NCBI GenBank assembly: GCA_029007985.1
Contig: JAQXIW010000035.1
Coordinates: forward strand, 1 to 61,326
Length of the DNA: 61,326 nt
Source: Oscillospiraceae bacterium
GTDB taxonomy: Bacteria; Bacillota; Clostridia; Oscillospirales; Ruminococcaceae
Direction: 5' to 3'
The stretch's first letter is position 1. Each line of letters opens with the position of its first letter. The translations under genes were made by a program, and so were the position numbers. The notes below the pieces were generated by a model. That model ran no database searches, had not been told where the DNA came from, and saw only the letters and a list, made by a program, of their open reading frames with translations. Shown here piece by piece: positions 26,652 to 38,243 of this stretch.

Positions 26652-27532
26652 TGAAATCCGAATTTTCACTTGACTGTAAAACCGAAGTACTTGACAACTT
26701 CAGGTTTTCAAAAAGAGATTGTTGCAATGCTTCTTTTTTAGAGGGCTATTTTTTCAGGGAAAATCTGACGGAAAACCTACATAAAATCAGACAAAAACAA
26801 GATGTTTTCAAAGCCGGTAAAGTGATAAAAAAGCTGCTTTCAAGATATGACATTTATTCTTACGTTATTGAGAAAGAACCGGAGGGCAAAGAACCTTATT
26901 CAAAACTCTATATCACAGAGGATGAGTCTCTGTCAAGGCTTGTGACTTTACAGACGGAATTTCCCAAATGCGAACAGTGTATACGGCATTTTTTGAAAGG
27001 AATTTTTGTCGCCGATGGGGTGGTCTATAACCCCGAGCGTGAATATCATCTTGAATTTTCCTATAAAGAAGAAACTCTGGCTGATACTCTATTAAGCATA
27101 TTGGCTTACCATGGCTTTAATTTTTCCAAAATAACAAGAAGAAAGTCTTTCGTTGTGTACACAAAAAACAGCGAAACGATAGAGGATTTTCTTGCAACGG
27201 TCGGCGCGCAAAACAACTGTTTGCTTTTGATGAGCTCAAAGGTTGTCAAAGATATAAATCTAAAAAACAACAGAGTGAAAAATCGGCAATCCGCAAATAC
27301 AGCCAAAACGATTAAAGCCGGAGAAAAAGTCAATCGGGCAATTATCAAGCTGATTGACACTGGTCTATTATATGAATTGCCCGACGAATTACAGGATCTG
27401 GCACAGCTGAAATTGGAAAATCCAACACGGTCTCTTGCCGAATTGGCACAGATGTGCCCGGAAAAGACAACAAAATCCGCTGTAAACAGACGACTTCACA
27501 AGCTGTGCAAAATAGCACAAATTGAGGAATAA
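26651..27532 (+). CDS. whiA: DNA-binding protein WhiA
   Basis: WhiA has an N-terminal LAGLIDADG-like fold without nuclease activity and a C-terminal helix-turn-helix. It affects chromosome segregation and division in Firmicutes and sporulation in actinomycetes. The segments CCNASFLEGYFF (about 23-34) and FLKGIFVADGVV (about 115-126) mark the two LAGLIDADG halves. The last 70 residues contain LENPTRSLAELAQM and KSAVNRRLHKL, the recognition region. At 293 residues it is typical. It overlaps rapZ and is followed by dnaE after one base. Confidence 0.95.
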   Translation: MKSEFSLDCKTEVLDNFRFSKRDCCNASFLEGYFFRENLTENLHKIRQKQDVFKAGKVIKKLLSRYDIYSYVIEKEPEGKEPYSKLYITEDESLSRLVTLQTEFPKCEQCIRHFLKGIFVADGVVYNPEREYHLEFSYKEETLADTLLSILAYHGFNFSKITRRKSFVVYTKNSETIEDFLATVGAQNNCLLLMSSKVVKDINLKNNRVKNRQSANTAKTIKAGEKVNRAIIKLIDTGLLYELPDELQDLAQLKLENPTRSLAELAQMCPEKTTKSAVNRRLHKLCKIAQIEE

Positions 27533-27533
27533 T

Positions 27534-30500
27534 ATGACGAATGAATTTGTTCATCTGCATTTGCACACAGAGTATTCATTGCTCGACGGTGCATGCAGAA
27601 TAGACAGAATGTTTGACAAATTAAAAGAACTCGGACAAAACGCCGTAGCCATAACCGACCACGGTGTTATGTTTGGCTGTGTTGACTTTTACAAAACGGC
27701 AAAGAAAAAGGGCATAAAACCTATTATCGGTTGTGAAGTCTATGTGGCGAACAGAAGCAGAAAAGACAAAGTACACAAAATTGATACCAATCATCATTTG
27801 ATATTGCTGGTTAAAAATCGGACGGGTTATCAAAATCTAATCAAACTTGTCACAATCGCTTCGGCAGAGGGCTTTTACAATAAACCGAGAATAGACCACG
27901 AGCTTTTGACAAAATATCACGAGGGTCTTGTCTGTCTGTCGGCTTGTCTTGCAGGTGAAATACCTCAGGCTCTGTTGAACGGCGATACGGACAAAGCCGA
28001 GGAAATCGCTCTTTTTTACAAGAGGTTGTTCGGAGATGATTTTTATATCGAAATTCAAGACCACGGCATTGAAGAAGAGCGCACGGTGTTGCCGCAGCTT
28101 ATCAGACTTGCAAAAAGACTGAATATTGAGCTTGTCGCCACAAACGACTGCCATTATATAGACAAATCGGATTCAAAAATGCAGTACGCTCTTATTTGCG
28201 TACAGACTAATAAGCATCTGTCCGACCCGGATACTTTGGAGTTCGAGACCGATGAATTTTATATAAAAAGTACAGAAGAAATGTACGACTTGTTTTCGTA
28301 CATACCTAAAGCCTGTGAAAACACGGTCGCTATCGCGAAAAAATGTAATTTCGACTATGAGTTCGGCAAAACAAAGCTCCCGATATTCATTAACCCCGAC
28401 GGCACATCAAATTATGATTTCTTTGTAAAACTGTGCCGTGAAGGTCTGAAAAAGAGATATCCCGTAATAACAAAAGAGATAAATGACAGGCTGGAATATG
28501 AAATAAGCGTTATTTCAAAAATGGGCTTTGTTGATTACTATCTCATAGTCTGGGACTTTATAAACTATGCGCGCAGCCACGACATTCCGGTCGGGCCGGG
28601 CAGAGGCTCGGGCGCGGCAAGTATTTGCGCCTACTGTATAGGTATCACAAATATTGACCCGATGAAATACAATCTCATTTTTGAGAGATTTCTCAACCCG
28701 GAACGCGTTTCAATGCCGGACTTTGACATAGATTTTTGCTATGAGAAAAGAGGCTTAGTAATAGATTATGTCACGGAAAAATACGGGGCTGACCATGTCG
28801 CACAAATAATTACTTTCGGCACCCTTGCGGCAAGAAACGCAATAAGAGATATAGGCAGAGTTATGGAAATCCCGTATGCCACGGTTGATAAAGTGGCAAA
28901 GCTTGTTCCGACCGGGCCGAAAATTACAATTCAAAAATCTCTGTCCGAATCCGCCGAATTGAAAAGACTTTACGACACCGACGGCACAATAAAAGAATTG
29001 CTCGATATGGCGATGAAGGTGGAGGGCATGCCGAGAAACGCCTCAACCCATGCGGCAGGCGTAGTTATAACGGATAAACCGATTGTGGAGTATGTCCCTT
29101 TGCAGTCAAACGAAGGTCAAATGGTCACACAGTTCCCGATGACGACCATTGAAGAGCTCGGTTTGCTGAAAATGGACTTTCTCGGGCTAAGGACATTGAC
29201 GGTTATCGACAACGCCGAAAAGATGATACAAAAAACAAACCCGGATTTTCACGCGGACTCAATACCGTTGGACGATGAAAAGACATTTGCCATGCTTTCG
29301 GCGGGCGACACCGTCGGCGTGTTTCAGTTTGAATCTCGGGGCATGAGAAATGTTCTTGTGAATTTGCACCCTATCGGGATAGAAGATTTAATAGCGGTTA
29401 TTTCTCTGTACAGACCCGGCCCGATGGACTCAATTCCTACATTTATAGCCAACAGACATAACCCGTCGCAGATTACATACAAGCACCCTTTGCTCAAACC
29501 TATTCTTGAAGTAACCAACGGCTGTATAGTATACCAGGAACAAGTCATGCAGATTTGCCGTGAATTAGCCGGATTCAGTTTCGGTCAGGCAGACTTGGTC
29601 AGAAGAGCCATGGCAAAGAAAAAAGCCGATGTAATGGCGAACGAAAGACAGCATTTTATAGACGGATGCGCCCAAAGGGGAGTAAGCGAAAGCATCGCCA
29701 ACGATATTTTTGATGAGATGTCGGGCTTTGCCTCGTATGCTTTCAACAAGCCTCATGCGGCGGCTTACGCCTATGTGGCTTATCAGACCGCTTATTTGAA
29801 AGCACACTATCCAACAGAGTTTATGGCGGCAATGCTGACGAGCATATTCGACAATACCGACAAAATTATCGAATATACAAACGAATGCAGACGACTCAAT
29901 ATTAAAATATTGCCTCCGGATATAAACAAAGGGTATTCTTCGTTTATCGTGGAAGACGGCAACATCAGATACGGTATGGCGGCAATAAAAAATGTAGGCA
30001 AAACCTTTGTCGACGGAATAACGGAAGAAAGAGACAGAAACGGTGAGTTCACTTCATTGTTCGATTTTTGCCGCAGAATTAAAGACAAAAGCGGATTTAA
30101 CAGGCGTGCGATGGAAAGTCTTGTCAAAGTCGGCGCATTTGACAGCTTCGGAATAAACAGGAGACGATTGTTTATCAATTTGGATTATCTGCTCAACAAT
30201 GTCAACAACGAGAGCAAATCTATGGTTGACGGCCAAATTGATATGTTTGATATCGGCATCGATCCGGGTTTTATACCGAAGAACAGCAAGTTCATTTTCA
30301 AAGACGACGAGCATTTTCCAAAGGCAGAAGAATATGAGATGTCTCAAATACTTTCATTTGAAAAAACTCTTGCCGGATTGTATTTATCCGGTCACCCTCT
30401 TGAAAAGAACATTGAATTTGTTAAAAATATATCAACTTGCAACATTTCTTCATTGACGGGAGAGGGCAATGAGATATACGATAATACCCGACAGACTATA

Positions 30501-30998
30501 GTTGCCATTATATCAAGTTACAGGCATTTTACCACAAAGAAAAAAGAGCTGATGGGGTTTTATACAATCGAAGATTTAACAGGCTCAATGGAAATGATTG
30601 TATTCCCAAAGCTTTTCAGTGAAAAGCTTGATTTGGATTTGACGGATAATCACCCGATTATCGTGTCCGGCAAAATTGACATTAAAGAAGATAAGGTGAC
30701 TGTAATAGCCGACGAGATTTATGAAATCGGTACCGAAGACGCTCTTCATGTATTGAAAGCTAAAATAAATCCAAAATACGGGGTCTATATCAAAGTGCCG
30801 TCTGTAAAAGACAAGACATTTTCTCGTGCGTGCGAAGTCTTAGAAATATACAAAGGAATGCGACCGGTATATTTTTACCTTACGGATTCAAAGGAGTATA
30901 TAAAAGCTCCTAAAAATTATTGGGTCAGAAACAGCGCCCTGCTGCAAAACGATCTCGAATACTGCGTAGGTAAAGGAAATGTCGCATTTATAGATTAA
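27534..30998 (+). CDS. dnaE: DNA polymerase III alpha subunit, DnaE type
   Basis: In PolC-containing bacteria DnaE extends RNA primers on the lagging strand. The N-terminal PHP domain begins with FVHLHLHTEYSLLDGA. The palm has GPGRGSGAASI near 354 and PDFDIDF near 396 with the catalytic aspartates. The thumb and helix-hairpin-helix follow, and an OB fold starts near 985. I start at the ATG at 27534, which has GAGGAAT just upstream; an in-frame TTG at 27522 lies inside whiA. The product has 1154 residues. The order whiA-dnaE-pfkA is common in Clostridia. Confidence 0.97.
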   Translation: MTNEFVHLHLHTEYSLLDGACRIDRMFDKLKELGQNAVAITDHGVMFGCVDFYKTAKKKGIKPIIGCEVYVANRSRKDKVHKIDTNHHLILLVKNRTGYQNLIKLVTIASAEGFYNKPRIDHELLTKYHEGLVCLSACLAGEIPQALLNGDTDKAEEIALFYKRLFGDDFYIEIQDHGIEEERTVLPQLIRLAKRLNIELVATNDCHYIDKSDSKMQYALICVQTNKHLSDPDTLEFETDEFYIKSTEEMYDLFSYIPKACENTVAIAKKCNFDYEFGKTKLPIFINPDGTSNYDFFVKLCREGLKKRYPVITKEINDRLEYEISVISKMGFVDYYLIVWDFINYARSHDIPVGPGRGSGAASICAYCIGITNIDPMKYNLIFERFLNPERVSMPDFDIDFCYEKRGLVIDYVTEKYGADHVAQIITFGTLAARNAIRDIGRVMEIPYATVDKVAKLVPTGPKITIQKSLSESAELKRLYDTDGTIKELLDMAMKVEGMPRNASTHAAGVVITDKPIVEYVPLQSNEGQMVTQFPMTTIEELGLLKMDFLGLRTLTVIDNAEKMIQKTNPDFHADSIPLDDEKTFAMLSAGDTVGVFQFESRGMRNVLVNLHPIGIEDLIAVISLYRPGPMDSIPTFIANRHNPSQITYKHPLLKPILEVTNGCIVYQEQVMQICRELAGFSFGQADLVRRAMAKKKADVMANERQHFIDGCAQRGVSESIANDIFDEMSGFASYAFNKPHAAAYAYVAYQTAYLKAHYPTEFMAAMLTSIFDNTDKIIEYTNECRRLNIKILPPDINKGYSSFIVEDGNIRYGMAAIKNVGKTFVDGITEERDRNGEFTSLFDFCRRIKDKSGFNRRAMESLVKVGAFDSFGINRRRLFINLDYLLNNVNNESKSMVDGQIDMFDIGIDPGFIPKNSKFIFKDDEHFPKAEEYEMSQILSFEKTLAGLYLSGHPLEKNIEFVKNISTCNISSLTGEGNEIYDNTRQTIVAIISSYRHFTTKKKELMGFYTIEDLTGSMEMIVFPKLFSEKLDLDLTDNHPIIVSGKIDIKEDKVTVIADEIYEIGTEDALHVLKAKINPKYGVYIKVPSVKDKTFSRACEVLEIYKGMRPVYFYLTDSKEYIKAPKNYWVRNSALLQNDLEYCVGKGNVAFID

Positions 30999-31011
30999 AA
31001 GAGGTGTTATT

Positions 31012-31983
31012 ATGGGAGAAATAAAAACAATAGGTGTTTTGACATCCGGCGGCGACGCACCGGGCATGAACCCGGCGATAAGAGCCGTTGTCAGATCCGC
31101 TATTTATTACGGCATGAATGTGAAAGGCGTAAGACACGGTTATAACGGCCTTATAAATGATGATATTGTTGATTTAAATCTCAGAAGCGTATCGGAAATC
31201 ATTCACCGCGGCGGCACAATGCTCTACACTGCGCGTTCAAAGGAGTTTATGACTGAGGAAGGACAGCAGAAAGCCTATGAGACCTGTGTAAAACACGGCA
31301 TAGACGCTTTGGTTGTCATCGGCGGCGACGGCTCTTTCAGAGGCTGTCAGGCTATCTCAAAAAAAGGAATTAAAACAATAGGCATCCCGGGTACGATAGA
31401 TAACGACATTGCATGCAGCGATTACACTATCGGTTACGACACTGCTCTGAATACGGCAATGGAAATGATTGACAAGCTGCGCGATACAACACAGTCACAT
31501 GAAAGATGTTCCGTTGTAGAAGTAATGGGTAGACACGCAGGCTATCTTGCTATTAACACAGGCATCGCCACAGGCGCTCTTTGCACGCTTATTCCGGAAA
31601 AGGAATTTGATATTGAAAGAGATATTATCGGCAGAATACAGGAAACTCAGAAACAGGGCAAAAAGAACTTCATCATTCTTGTTGCCGAGGGCGTAGGCAA
31701 GGTATTTGATATTGCAAATTACATTGAAATGCGCACAGGCATCGAAACAAGAGCCACCGTTCTCGGCCATGTTCAGAGAGGCGGCTCGCCTTCGATGAGA
31801 GACAGAGTTACAGCCGCCGAAATGGCAGTCGAGGCCGTAGAATTGCTCAACAACGGCGTTTACAACAGAGTTATCGGTATGCACGATAACAAAGTCGTAA
31901 ACTATGACATCGACGAGGCTCTGCAGATGAAAAAGGAACTCGACCCACATCTTGTTTCTATTGCAAATATTATTTCCATATAA
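31012..31983 (+). CDS. pfkA: ATP-dependent 6-phosphofructokinase
   Basis: PfkA phosphorylates fructose 6-phosphate to the 1,6-bisphosphate, the committed step of glycolysis. LTSGGDAPGMNPAIRAVVRSA near the N-terminus binds ATP, GIPGTIDNDIACSDYTIGYDTA includes the catalytic Asp, and VEVMGRHAGYLA and HVQRGGSPSMRDR follow. The GGDG ATP-type signature (IGGDGSFRG) points to ATP rather than pyrophosphate as donor. The length of 323 residues is normal. It closes the hprK cluster before a terminator. Confidence 0.97.
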   Translation: MGEIKTIGVLTSGGDAPGMNPAIRAVVRSAIYYGMNVKGVRHGYNGLINDDIVDLNLRSVSEIIHRGGTMLYTARSKEFMTEEGQQKAYETCVKHGIDALVVIGGDGSFRGCQAISKKGIKTIGIPGTIDNDIACSDYTIGYDTALNTAMEMIDKLRDTTQSHERCSVVEVMGRHAGYLAINTGIATGALCTLIPEKEFDIERDIIGRIQETQKQGKKNFIILVAEGVGKVFDIANYIEMRTGIETRATVLGHVQRGGSPSMRDRVTAAEMAVEAVELLNNGVYNRVIGMHDNKVVNYDIDEALQMKKELDPHLVSIANIISI

Positions 31984-32020
31984 AAAATGCGGCAGTCTTT
32001 TGGCTGCCGTATTAACTTTT
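31983..32020 (+). terminator. Terminator of the hprK-to-pfkA cluster
   Basis: A 9-bp stem ATGCGGCAG/CTGCCGTAT (31987-31995 with 32004-32012) with an eight-base loop is followed by TAACTTTT. The T-run is broken, so efficiency may be moderate. Confidence 0.7.
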
Positions 32021-32022
32021 AG

Positions 32023-32051
32023 TTGTAAATAAGAGATTTTCTTGTTATAAT
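32023..32051 (+). promoter_or_regulatory. Promoter of ligA-gatCAB
   Basis: TTGTAA (32023-32028), a 17-base spacer and a perfect TATAAT (32046-32051) with a TG one base upstream (extended -10), about 20 bases before ligA. Confidence 0.8.
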
Positions 32052-32070
32052 ATGCTAATGAGGTGGTTGA

Positions 32071-34050
<1,980 letters not shown>

Positions 34051-34063
34051 AGGAGATACATAT

Positions 34064-34333
34064 ATGGAAATTGATATCAAGCATATTGCTAAACTTGCAA
34101 AATTATCTATTCCGGATGACAAGGTTGAAATGTTCCAAAGTCAGATGGAAGGTATCATCGAAATGGTTGAAAATCTGCCTGACATCGAGATGGGCGGCGC
34201 ATTGATTGACCCGGATGATACAATGGAGCTTCGCGAGGATGTTGTAGAGCAGTCATACCCGAGAGATGAGATGCTTGCAAACGCACCGAGAATGGCTGCC
34301 GGCTGCCTTTTGATTCCTAAAGTTGTAGATTAA
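34064..34333 (+). CDS. gatC: Glutamyl/aspartyl-tRNA amidotransferase subunit C
   Basis: GatC is the small belt-like subunit that holds GatA and GatB together. The 89-residue product begins with the typical IKHIAKLAKLSIPDD and contains the MVENLPDIE helix. AAGGAGA precedes the ATG. It is 13 bases after ligA and 22 before gatA, in the order C-A-B. Confidence 0.95.
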   Translation: MEIDIKHIAKLAKLSIPDDKVEMFQSQMEGIIEMVENLPDIEMGGALIDPDDTMELREDVVEQSYPRDEMLANAPRMAAGCLLIPKVVD

Positions 34334-34355
34334 TTTATTGAGAAGGAGATAAACA

Positions 34356-35804
34356 ATGGAAAAACTGTATAGCTTATCCGCTACGCAAATGAAGGACCTT
34401 CTTGATAAAAAAGAAGTTTCTTCAGTTGAAATCACGAAATCAGTTATTGAAAGAATTGAAAATACGGATAAAGACATTCAAGCTTATATTTCATATAACT
34501 TTGAAAACGCTCTTAAAGCCGCTGAAAACGTTGACAAAAAGATTGCCTCCGGCGAGAAAATCGGCGCAATGGCCGGCATACCTGTCGCCGTAAAAGACAA
34601 CATGTGTACAAAAGGTTTGCGCACAACAGCGGCTTCAAAAATGCTGGGCAACTTCGTTCCGCCTTACAATGCGACGGTTGTCGAAAGACTGATAGATTCA
34701 GACGCTATTATCATCGGTAAAACCACAATGGACGAATTTGCCATGGGCTCTTCCGGTGAAAACTCCGCATTCCAAATAGCAAGAAACCCTTGGGATACCA
34801 CAAGAGTGCCGGGCGGCTCGTCATCCGGCTCTGCGGCGACTGTTGCTGCTTCACAAGTTCCTGTTGCTCTCGGTTCCGATACGGGTGGCTCTATTCGTCA
34901 GCCGGCGTCTCTTACGGGCATTGTAGGTATGAAGCCAACATACGGCTCGGTATCGAGATACGGTCTTATTGCATTCGGCTCTTCTCTCGACCAGATAGGC
35001 CCTATGGCGAGGACGGTTGATGACGCTGCTCTGCTTTTCAAAACCGTTTCGGGTTACGACGAAAAAGACGCGACATCAAAACACTATGAATATAAAGGCT
35101 ACGGCGACAGCGTAAAAGGCATGAAGCTGGGTATACCTAAACAGTATTTCGGCGACGGTATCTCCGCCGTTGTAAAAGAAAAAGTTTACGCCGCTGTAGA
35201 AAAGCTCAAAGAACTCGGTGCAGAGGTTGTTGAGGTCTCTCTGCCGTCTACAGACTATGCACTTTCCGCATACTATATTATTTCTTCAGCCGAGGCTTCT
35301 TCCAACCTGGGTAGATTTGACGGTGTAAAATACGGCTATTCCGGCTCAAAGAGAGGTAATCTGGAAGAACTCTACCTTTCATCTAGGAGCGAGGGCTTCG
35401 GAGCGGAAGTACAGAGAAGAATTATGCTGGGTACATACGTCCTTTCTTCCGGTTTCTATGATGCATACTACAAAAAAGCAAAAGCTCTTCAGAAGATGAT
35501 CGCAAAAGAATTTGACGACGCTTTGAAGGTATGCGACGCCATTATCACGCCGCTCAGCCCGACTACAGCATTCAAAATCGGCGAAAAGAGCGACGATCCG
35601 CTGGCAATGTACGCAGGCGATATTTGTACCGTAACACTTAACATAGCCGGTTTGCCGGGTATTTCCGTGCCTTGCGGATTTGATTCAAACAATTTGCCGA
35701 TAGGCTTCCAGGCCATCGGCAGGAAATTCGACGAAAAGACGCTTCTCACAATAGCAAAAGCTTACGAAAACAGCGTCGGCGGTTTCGCAGTAAAGGAGTT
35801 TTAA
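34356..35804 (+). CDS. gatA: Glutamyl/aspartyl-tRNA amidotransferase subunit A
   Basis: GatA is the amidase-signature subunit that frees ammonia from glutamine for transfer to mischarged Glu-tRNA(Gln) or Asp-tRNA(Asn). The Ser-cisSer-Lys triad is visible as K80 (VAVKDN), S155 in PGGSSSGSA and S179 in GSDTGGSIRQP. The length of 482 residues is normal. A GAAGGAGAT ribosome binding site precedes the ATG. The gatCAB operon implies that at least one of Gln-tRNA or Asn-tRNA is made indirectly here. Confidence 0.97.
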   Translation: MEKLYSLSATQMKDLLDKKEVSSVEITKSVIERIENTDKDIQAYISYNFENALKAAENVDKKIASGEKIGAMAGIPVAVKDNMCTKGLRTTAASKMLGNFVPPYNATVVERLIDSDAIIIGKTTMDEFAMGSSGENSAFQIARNPWDTTRVPGGSSSGSAATVAASQVPVALGSDTGGSIRQPASLTGIVGMKPTYGSVSRYGLIAFGSSLDQIGPMARTVDDAALLFKTVSGYDEKDATSKHYEYKGYGDSVKGMKLGIPKQYFGDGISAVVKEKVYAAVEKLKELGAEVVEVSLPSTDYALSAYYIISSAEASSNLGRFDGVKYGYSGSKRGNLEELYLSSRSEGFGAEVQRRIMLGTYVLSSGFYDAYYKKAKALQKMIAKEFDDALKVCDAIITPLSPTTAFKIGEKSDDPLAMYAGDICTVTLNIAGLPGISVPCGFDSNNLPIGFQAIGRKFDEKTLLTIAKAYENSVGGFAVKEF

Positions 35805-35807
35805 GTT

Positions 35808-37250
35808 ATGATGACAAATTATGAAATTGTCGTGGGCCTTGAAGTTCACGCAGAGCTATCTACAAAAACTAAAATTTTCTGCGGCTGCAAAAACGAATTC
35901 GGCGCAGAAGTAAACACAAATGTTTGTCCTATTTGCATGGGTATGCCGGGTACATTGCCAAAGCTCAACAAACAGGTTGTTGAATACGCCATAAAAATGG
36001 GTCACGCCCTCAACTGTACGATTAACGGCACAACAAAGCAGGACAGAAAAAACTATTTCTATCCTGATCTGCCGAAAGCATATCAGATTTCACAGTTTGA
36101 TATTCCGCTTTGCGCAAACGGATATCTTGATGTACTTGTAAACGATGAAATCAAGAGAATCGGTATTACAAGAATTCACATTGAAGAAGACGCCGGTAAA
36201 CTCATCCACGACGACGATTTGGGCGGCACACTCGCCGACTACAACCGCTGCGGCGTACCGCTTATCGAAATTGTTTCCGAGCCGGATATCCGCTCCGGAG
36301 AAGAGGCATACGCCTATCTTGAAACAATAAGAAAAACCTTGCTTTATCTCGGTATTTCCGATGCAAAAATGCAGGAAGGCTCTATCAGATGCGATGTAAA
36401 CGTATCGGTACGACCTAAGGGCTCGGAAAAATTCGGCACAAGAGTTGAAATGAAAAATGTCAACTCTTTCCACGCAGCACAGCGAGCCATTGAATATGAG
36501 GCCAGAAGACAGATTGACGAGCTGACGCACGGCCACGAAATCCGGCAGGAGACAAGAAAATGGGACGATGTTAAGGGTAGAAGCATGCTCTTGCGCTCAA
36601 AGGAAGACGCACAGGATTACAGATATTTCCCTGACCCTGATTTGCTCACTTATGTTATCCCGGATGCAAAAATTCAGGCCATCAAAGATTCGATTCCTGA
36701 ATTGCCTGTTCAGAAAGCCATAAGATATATGAATGAATTTAAGCTTTCAAGGGCAGACGCAGAGCTTATTGCCTCCGACAAAGATATTGCCGCATTCTTT
36801 GAAAAGTGTCTTTCTTTGAAAGACATTGAGCCGAAGTTAGTTTCAAACTGGATACTCGGCGACATCAGCAGAGTCCTCAACGACAGACACTGCGGTATCA
36901 ACGACCTTGCGCTTACTGCGGAATCAATGAGCGAAATGGTATCACTCATCGAAAAGAAAACCATATCGAATGCCGCCGGCAAGCAGATTTTTGAAATTAT
37001 CATTGACGAGCACAAAGATGTAAATGAAATTGTTAAAGAGAAAGGTCTTGCACAGGTTTCCGACACAGGTGCTTTGAGCGCCATCGTCGAAAAGGTACTT
37101 TCGAATAACGAAAAAGCCGTAAACGATTACAAGAACGGCAAGACAAATGTTATCGGATTCCTTGTAGGCCAGTGTATGAAGGAATCAAAAGGCAAGGGCA
37201 ACCCTTCAATTCTCAAAGAAATGGTTATCGCCGCCATCGAGTCTATGTAA
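35808..37250 (+). CDS. gatB: Glutamyl/aspartyl-tRNA amidotransferase subunit B
   Basis: GatB activates the mischarged tRNA with ATP and receives ammonia from GatA. The N-terminal VGLEVHAELSTKTKIFCGC and CPICMGMPGTLP segments hold zinc-binding cysteines. KAYQISQFDIPL and HIEEDAGKLIHDD follow. The YqeY-like tail domain covers roughly the last 150 residues. It has 480 residues and starts three bases after gatA. A strong terminator follows. Confidence 0.97.
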   Translation: MMTNYEIVVGLEVHAELSTKTKIFCGCKNEFGAEVNTNVCPICMGMPGTLPKLNKQVVEYAIKMGHALNCTINGTTKQDRKNYFYPDLPKAYQISQFDIPLCANGYLDVLVNDEIKRIGITRIHIEEDAGKLIHDDDLGGTLADYNRCGVPLIEIVSEPDIRSGEEAYAYLETIRKTLLYLGISDAKMQEGSIRCDVNVSVRPKGSEKFGTRVEMKNVNSFHAAQRAIEYEARRQIDELTHGHEIRQETRKWDDVKGRSMLLRSKEDAQDYRYFPDPDLLTYVIPDAKIQAIKDSIPELPVQKAIRYMNEFKLSRADAELIASDKDIAAFFEKCLSLKDIEPKLVSNWILGDISRVLNDRHCGINDLALTAESMSEMVSLIEKKTISNAAGKQIFEIIIDEHKDVNEIVKEKGLAQVSDTGALSAIVEKVLSNNEKAVNDYKNGKTNVIGFLVGQCMKESKGKGNPSILKEMVIAAIESM

Positions 37251-37264
37251 AAAGTTATATATTT

Positions 37265-37297
37265 CAAAAGGGGTCTTTGAGCCCCTTTTGTTTATTT
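37265..37297 (+). terminator. Rho-independent terminator of ligA-gatCAB
   Basis: A 9-bp stem CAAAAGGGG/CCCCTTTTG (37265-37273 with 37282-37290) with an eight-base loop is followed by TTTATTTTG. Confidence 0.88.
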
Positions 37298-37334
37298 TGT
37301 TTACATATTGTTAGATTTTTATTCACATTAATTA

Positions 37335-37363
37335 TTGTTATATTTATGCAATTGTAGTATAAT
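37335..37363 (+). promoter_or_regulatory. Promoter of the asp23-to-recN cluster
   Basis: TTGTTA (37335-37340), a 17-base spacer and a perfect TATAAT (37358-37363), about 70 bases before the asp23 start. The leader in between is AT-rich and shows no clear fold. Confidence 0.6.
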
Positions 37364-37440
37364 TATACCAATATACATTTGATATTTGTTATTACACAAA
37401 GAATATACAGTATATACAAAACGCGACGGAGGTTACGCTA

Positions 37441-37806
37441 ATGTCTGACAGAACAATTACAAAGCAGGGCGGCTCGCTGAAGATTTCTCACGCCGTTATA
37501 GAAAAAGTTGCGAAAATTGCTGCAACGGATGTAAAAGGGGTAAAAGAAATATCTGTCGGTTCGACAGGAATTAACGGTATTTTGAAAAAGGCAAATTTCG
37601 TCAGCCCGGTCGAAGTATCGGTTGACGGCGACGGAGTCGCCACGATAGATATACACATTATCGTTGAAAACGGTGCAAAGATACCGAATGTTTGCAGAGA
37701 CGTTCAAAATGCGGTTAAGTCCAATATCCAGGAAATAACCGAAATAAATGTGTCCAAAGTAAATGTAATTATTTCGGGCGTCGAGACCCCAAACGACAAT
37801 ATTTAA
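37441..37806 (+). CDS. Asp23/Gls24 family envelope stress protein
   Basis: The 121-residue protein has the DUF322 fold of the Asp23/Gls24 family, seen in KISHAVIEKVAKIAATDVKGVKE and in DVQNAVKSNIQEITEINVSKVNVIISGV. Family members sit at or near the membrane and are tied to alkaline or envelope stress, but the exact role is unknown. CGGAGG lies eight bases upstream of the ATG. It is first in the cluster and is followed by nusB, the usual Clostridia arrangement. Confidence 0.92.
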   Translation: MSDRTITKQGGSLKISHAVIEKVAKIAATDVKGVKEISVGSTGINGILKKANFVSPVEVSVDGDGVATIDIHIIVENGAKIPNVCRDVQNAVKSNIQEITEINVSKVNVIISGVETPNDNI

Positions 37807-37820
37807 TCAGGAGATATAAA

Positions 37821-38243
37821 ATGGCTTTATCAAGACATAAATCAAGAGAGAACGCTTTTATCGCAATTTTTGAGGCAGGATTCAGCTCAATGGACTTAGA
37901 GGACGTGCTGGCTGCAACACAGGAAATCCCGGATTACGAGGATTATTCTCTTGATGACTTTGCAATGAATCTTATTAGGAACTATTATGATCATGCCGAC
38001 GAAGTAAACAATATGATTCAGTCAAAGCTTAAAAACTGGAGCGCAAAAAGAATACCGAGAGTCAGCTATGCGATATTGAGACTTTCAACAGCCGAAATGA
38101 TGTATTCGTCCGAGGATATGGACAGCATTATCATCAATGAGGCTGTCGAACTTGCAAAGACATATGCCGGTGAGACAGACTATCAGTTTATCAACGGCGT
38201 ACTCGGTGCGATTTCCGACGAAATTCGCGGCAAACAGAAATGA
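37821..38243 (+). CDS. nusB: Transcription antitermination factor NusB
   Basis: NusB binds boxA RNA with NusE (S10) to antiterminate rRNA transcription. The all-helical 140-residue protein starts with the family segment SRHKSRENAFIAIFEA and ends with INEAVELAKTYAGETDYQFINGVLGAI. It overlaps the next gene by four bases (ATGA). Confidence 0.95.
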   Translation: MALSRHKSRENAFIAIFEAGFSSMDLEDVLAATQEIPDYEDYSLDDFAMNLIRNYYDHADEVNNMIQSKLKNWSAKRIPRVSYAILRLSTAEMMYSSEDMDSIIINEAVELAKTYAGETDYQFINGVLGAISDEIRGKQK

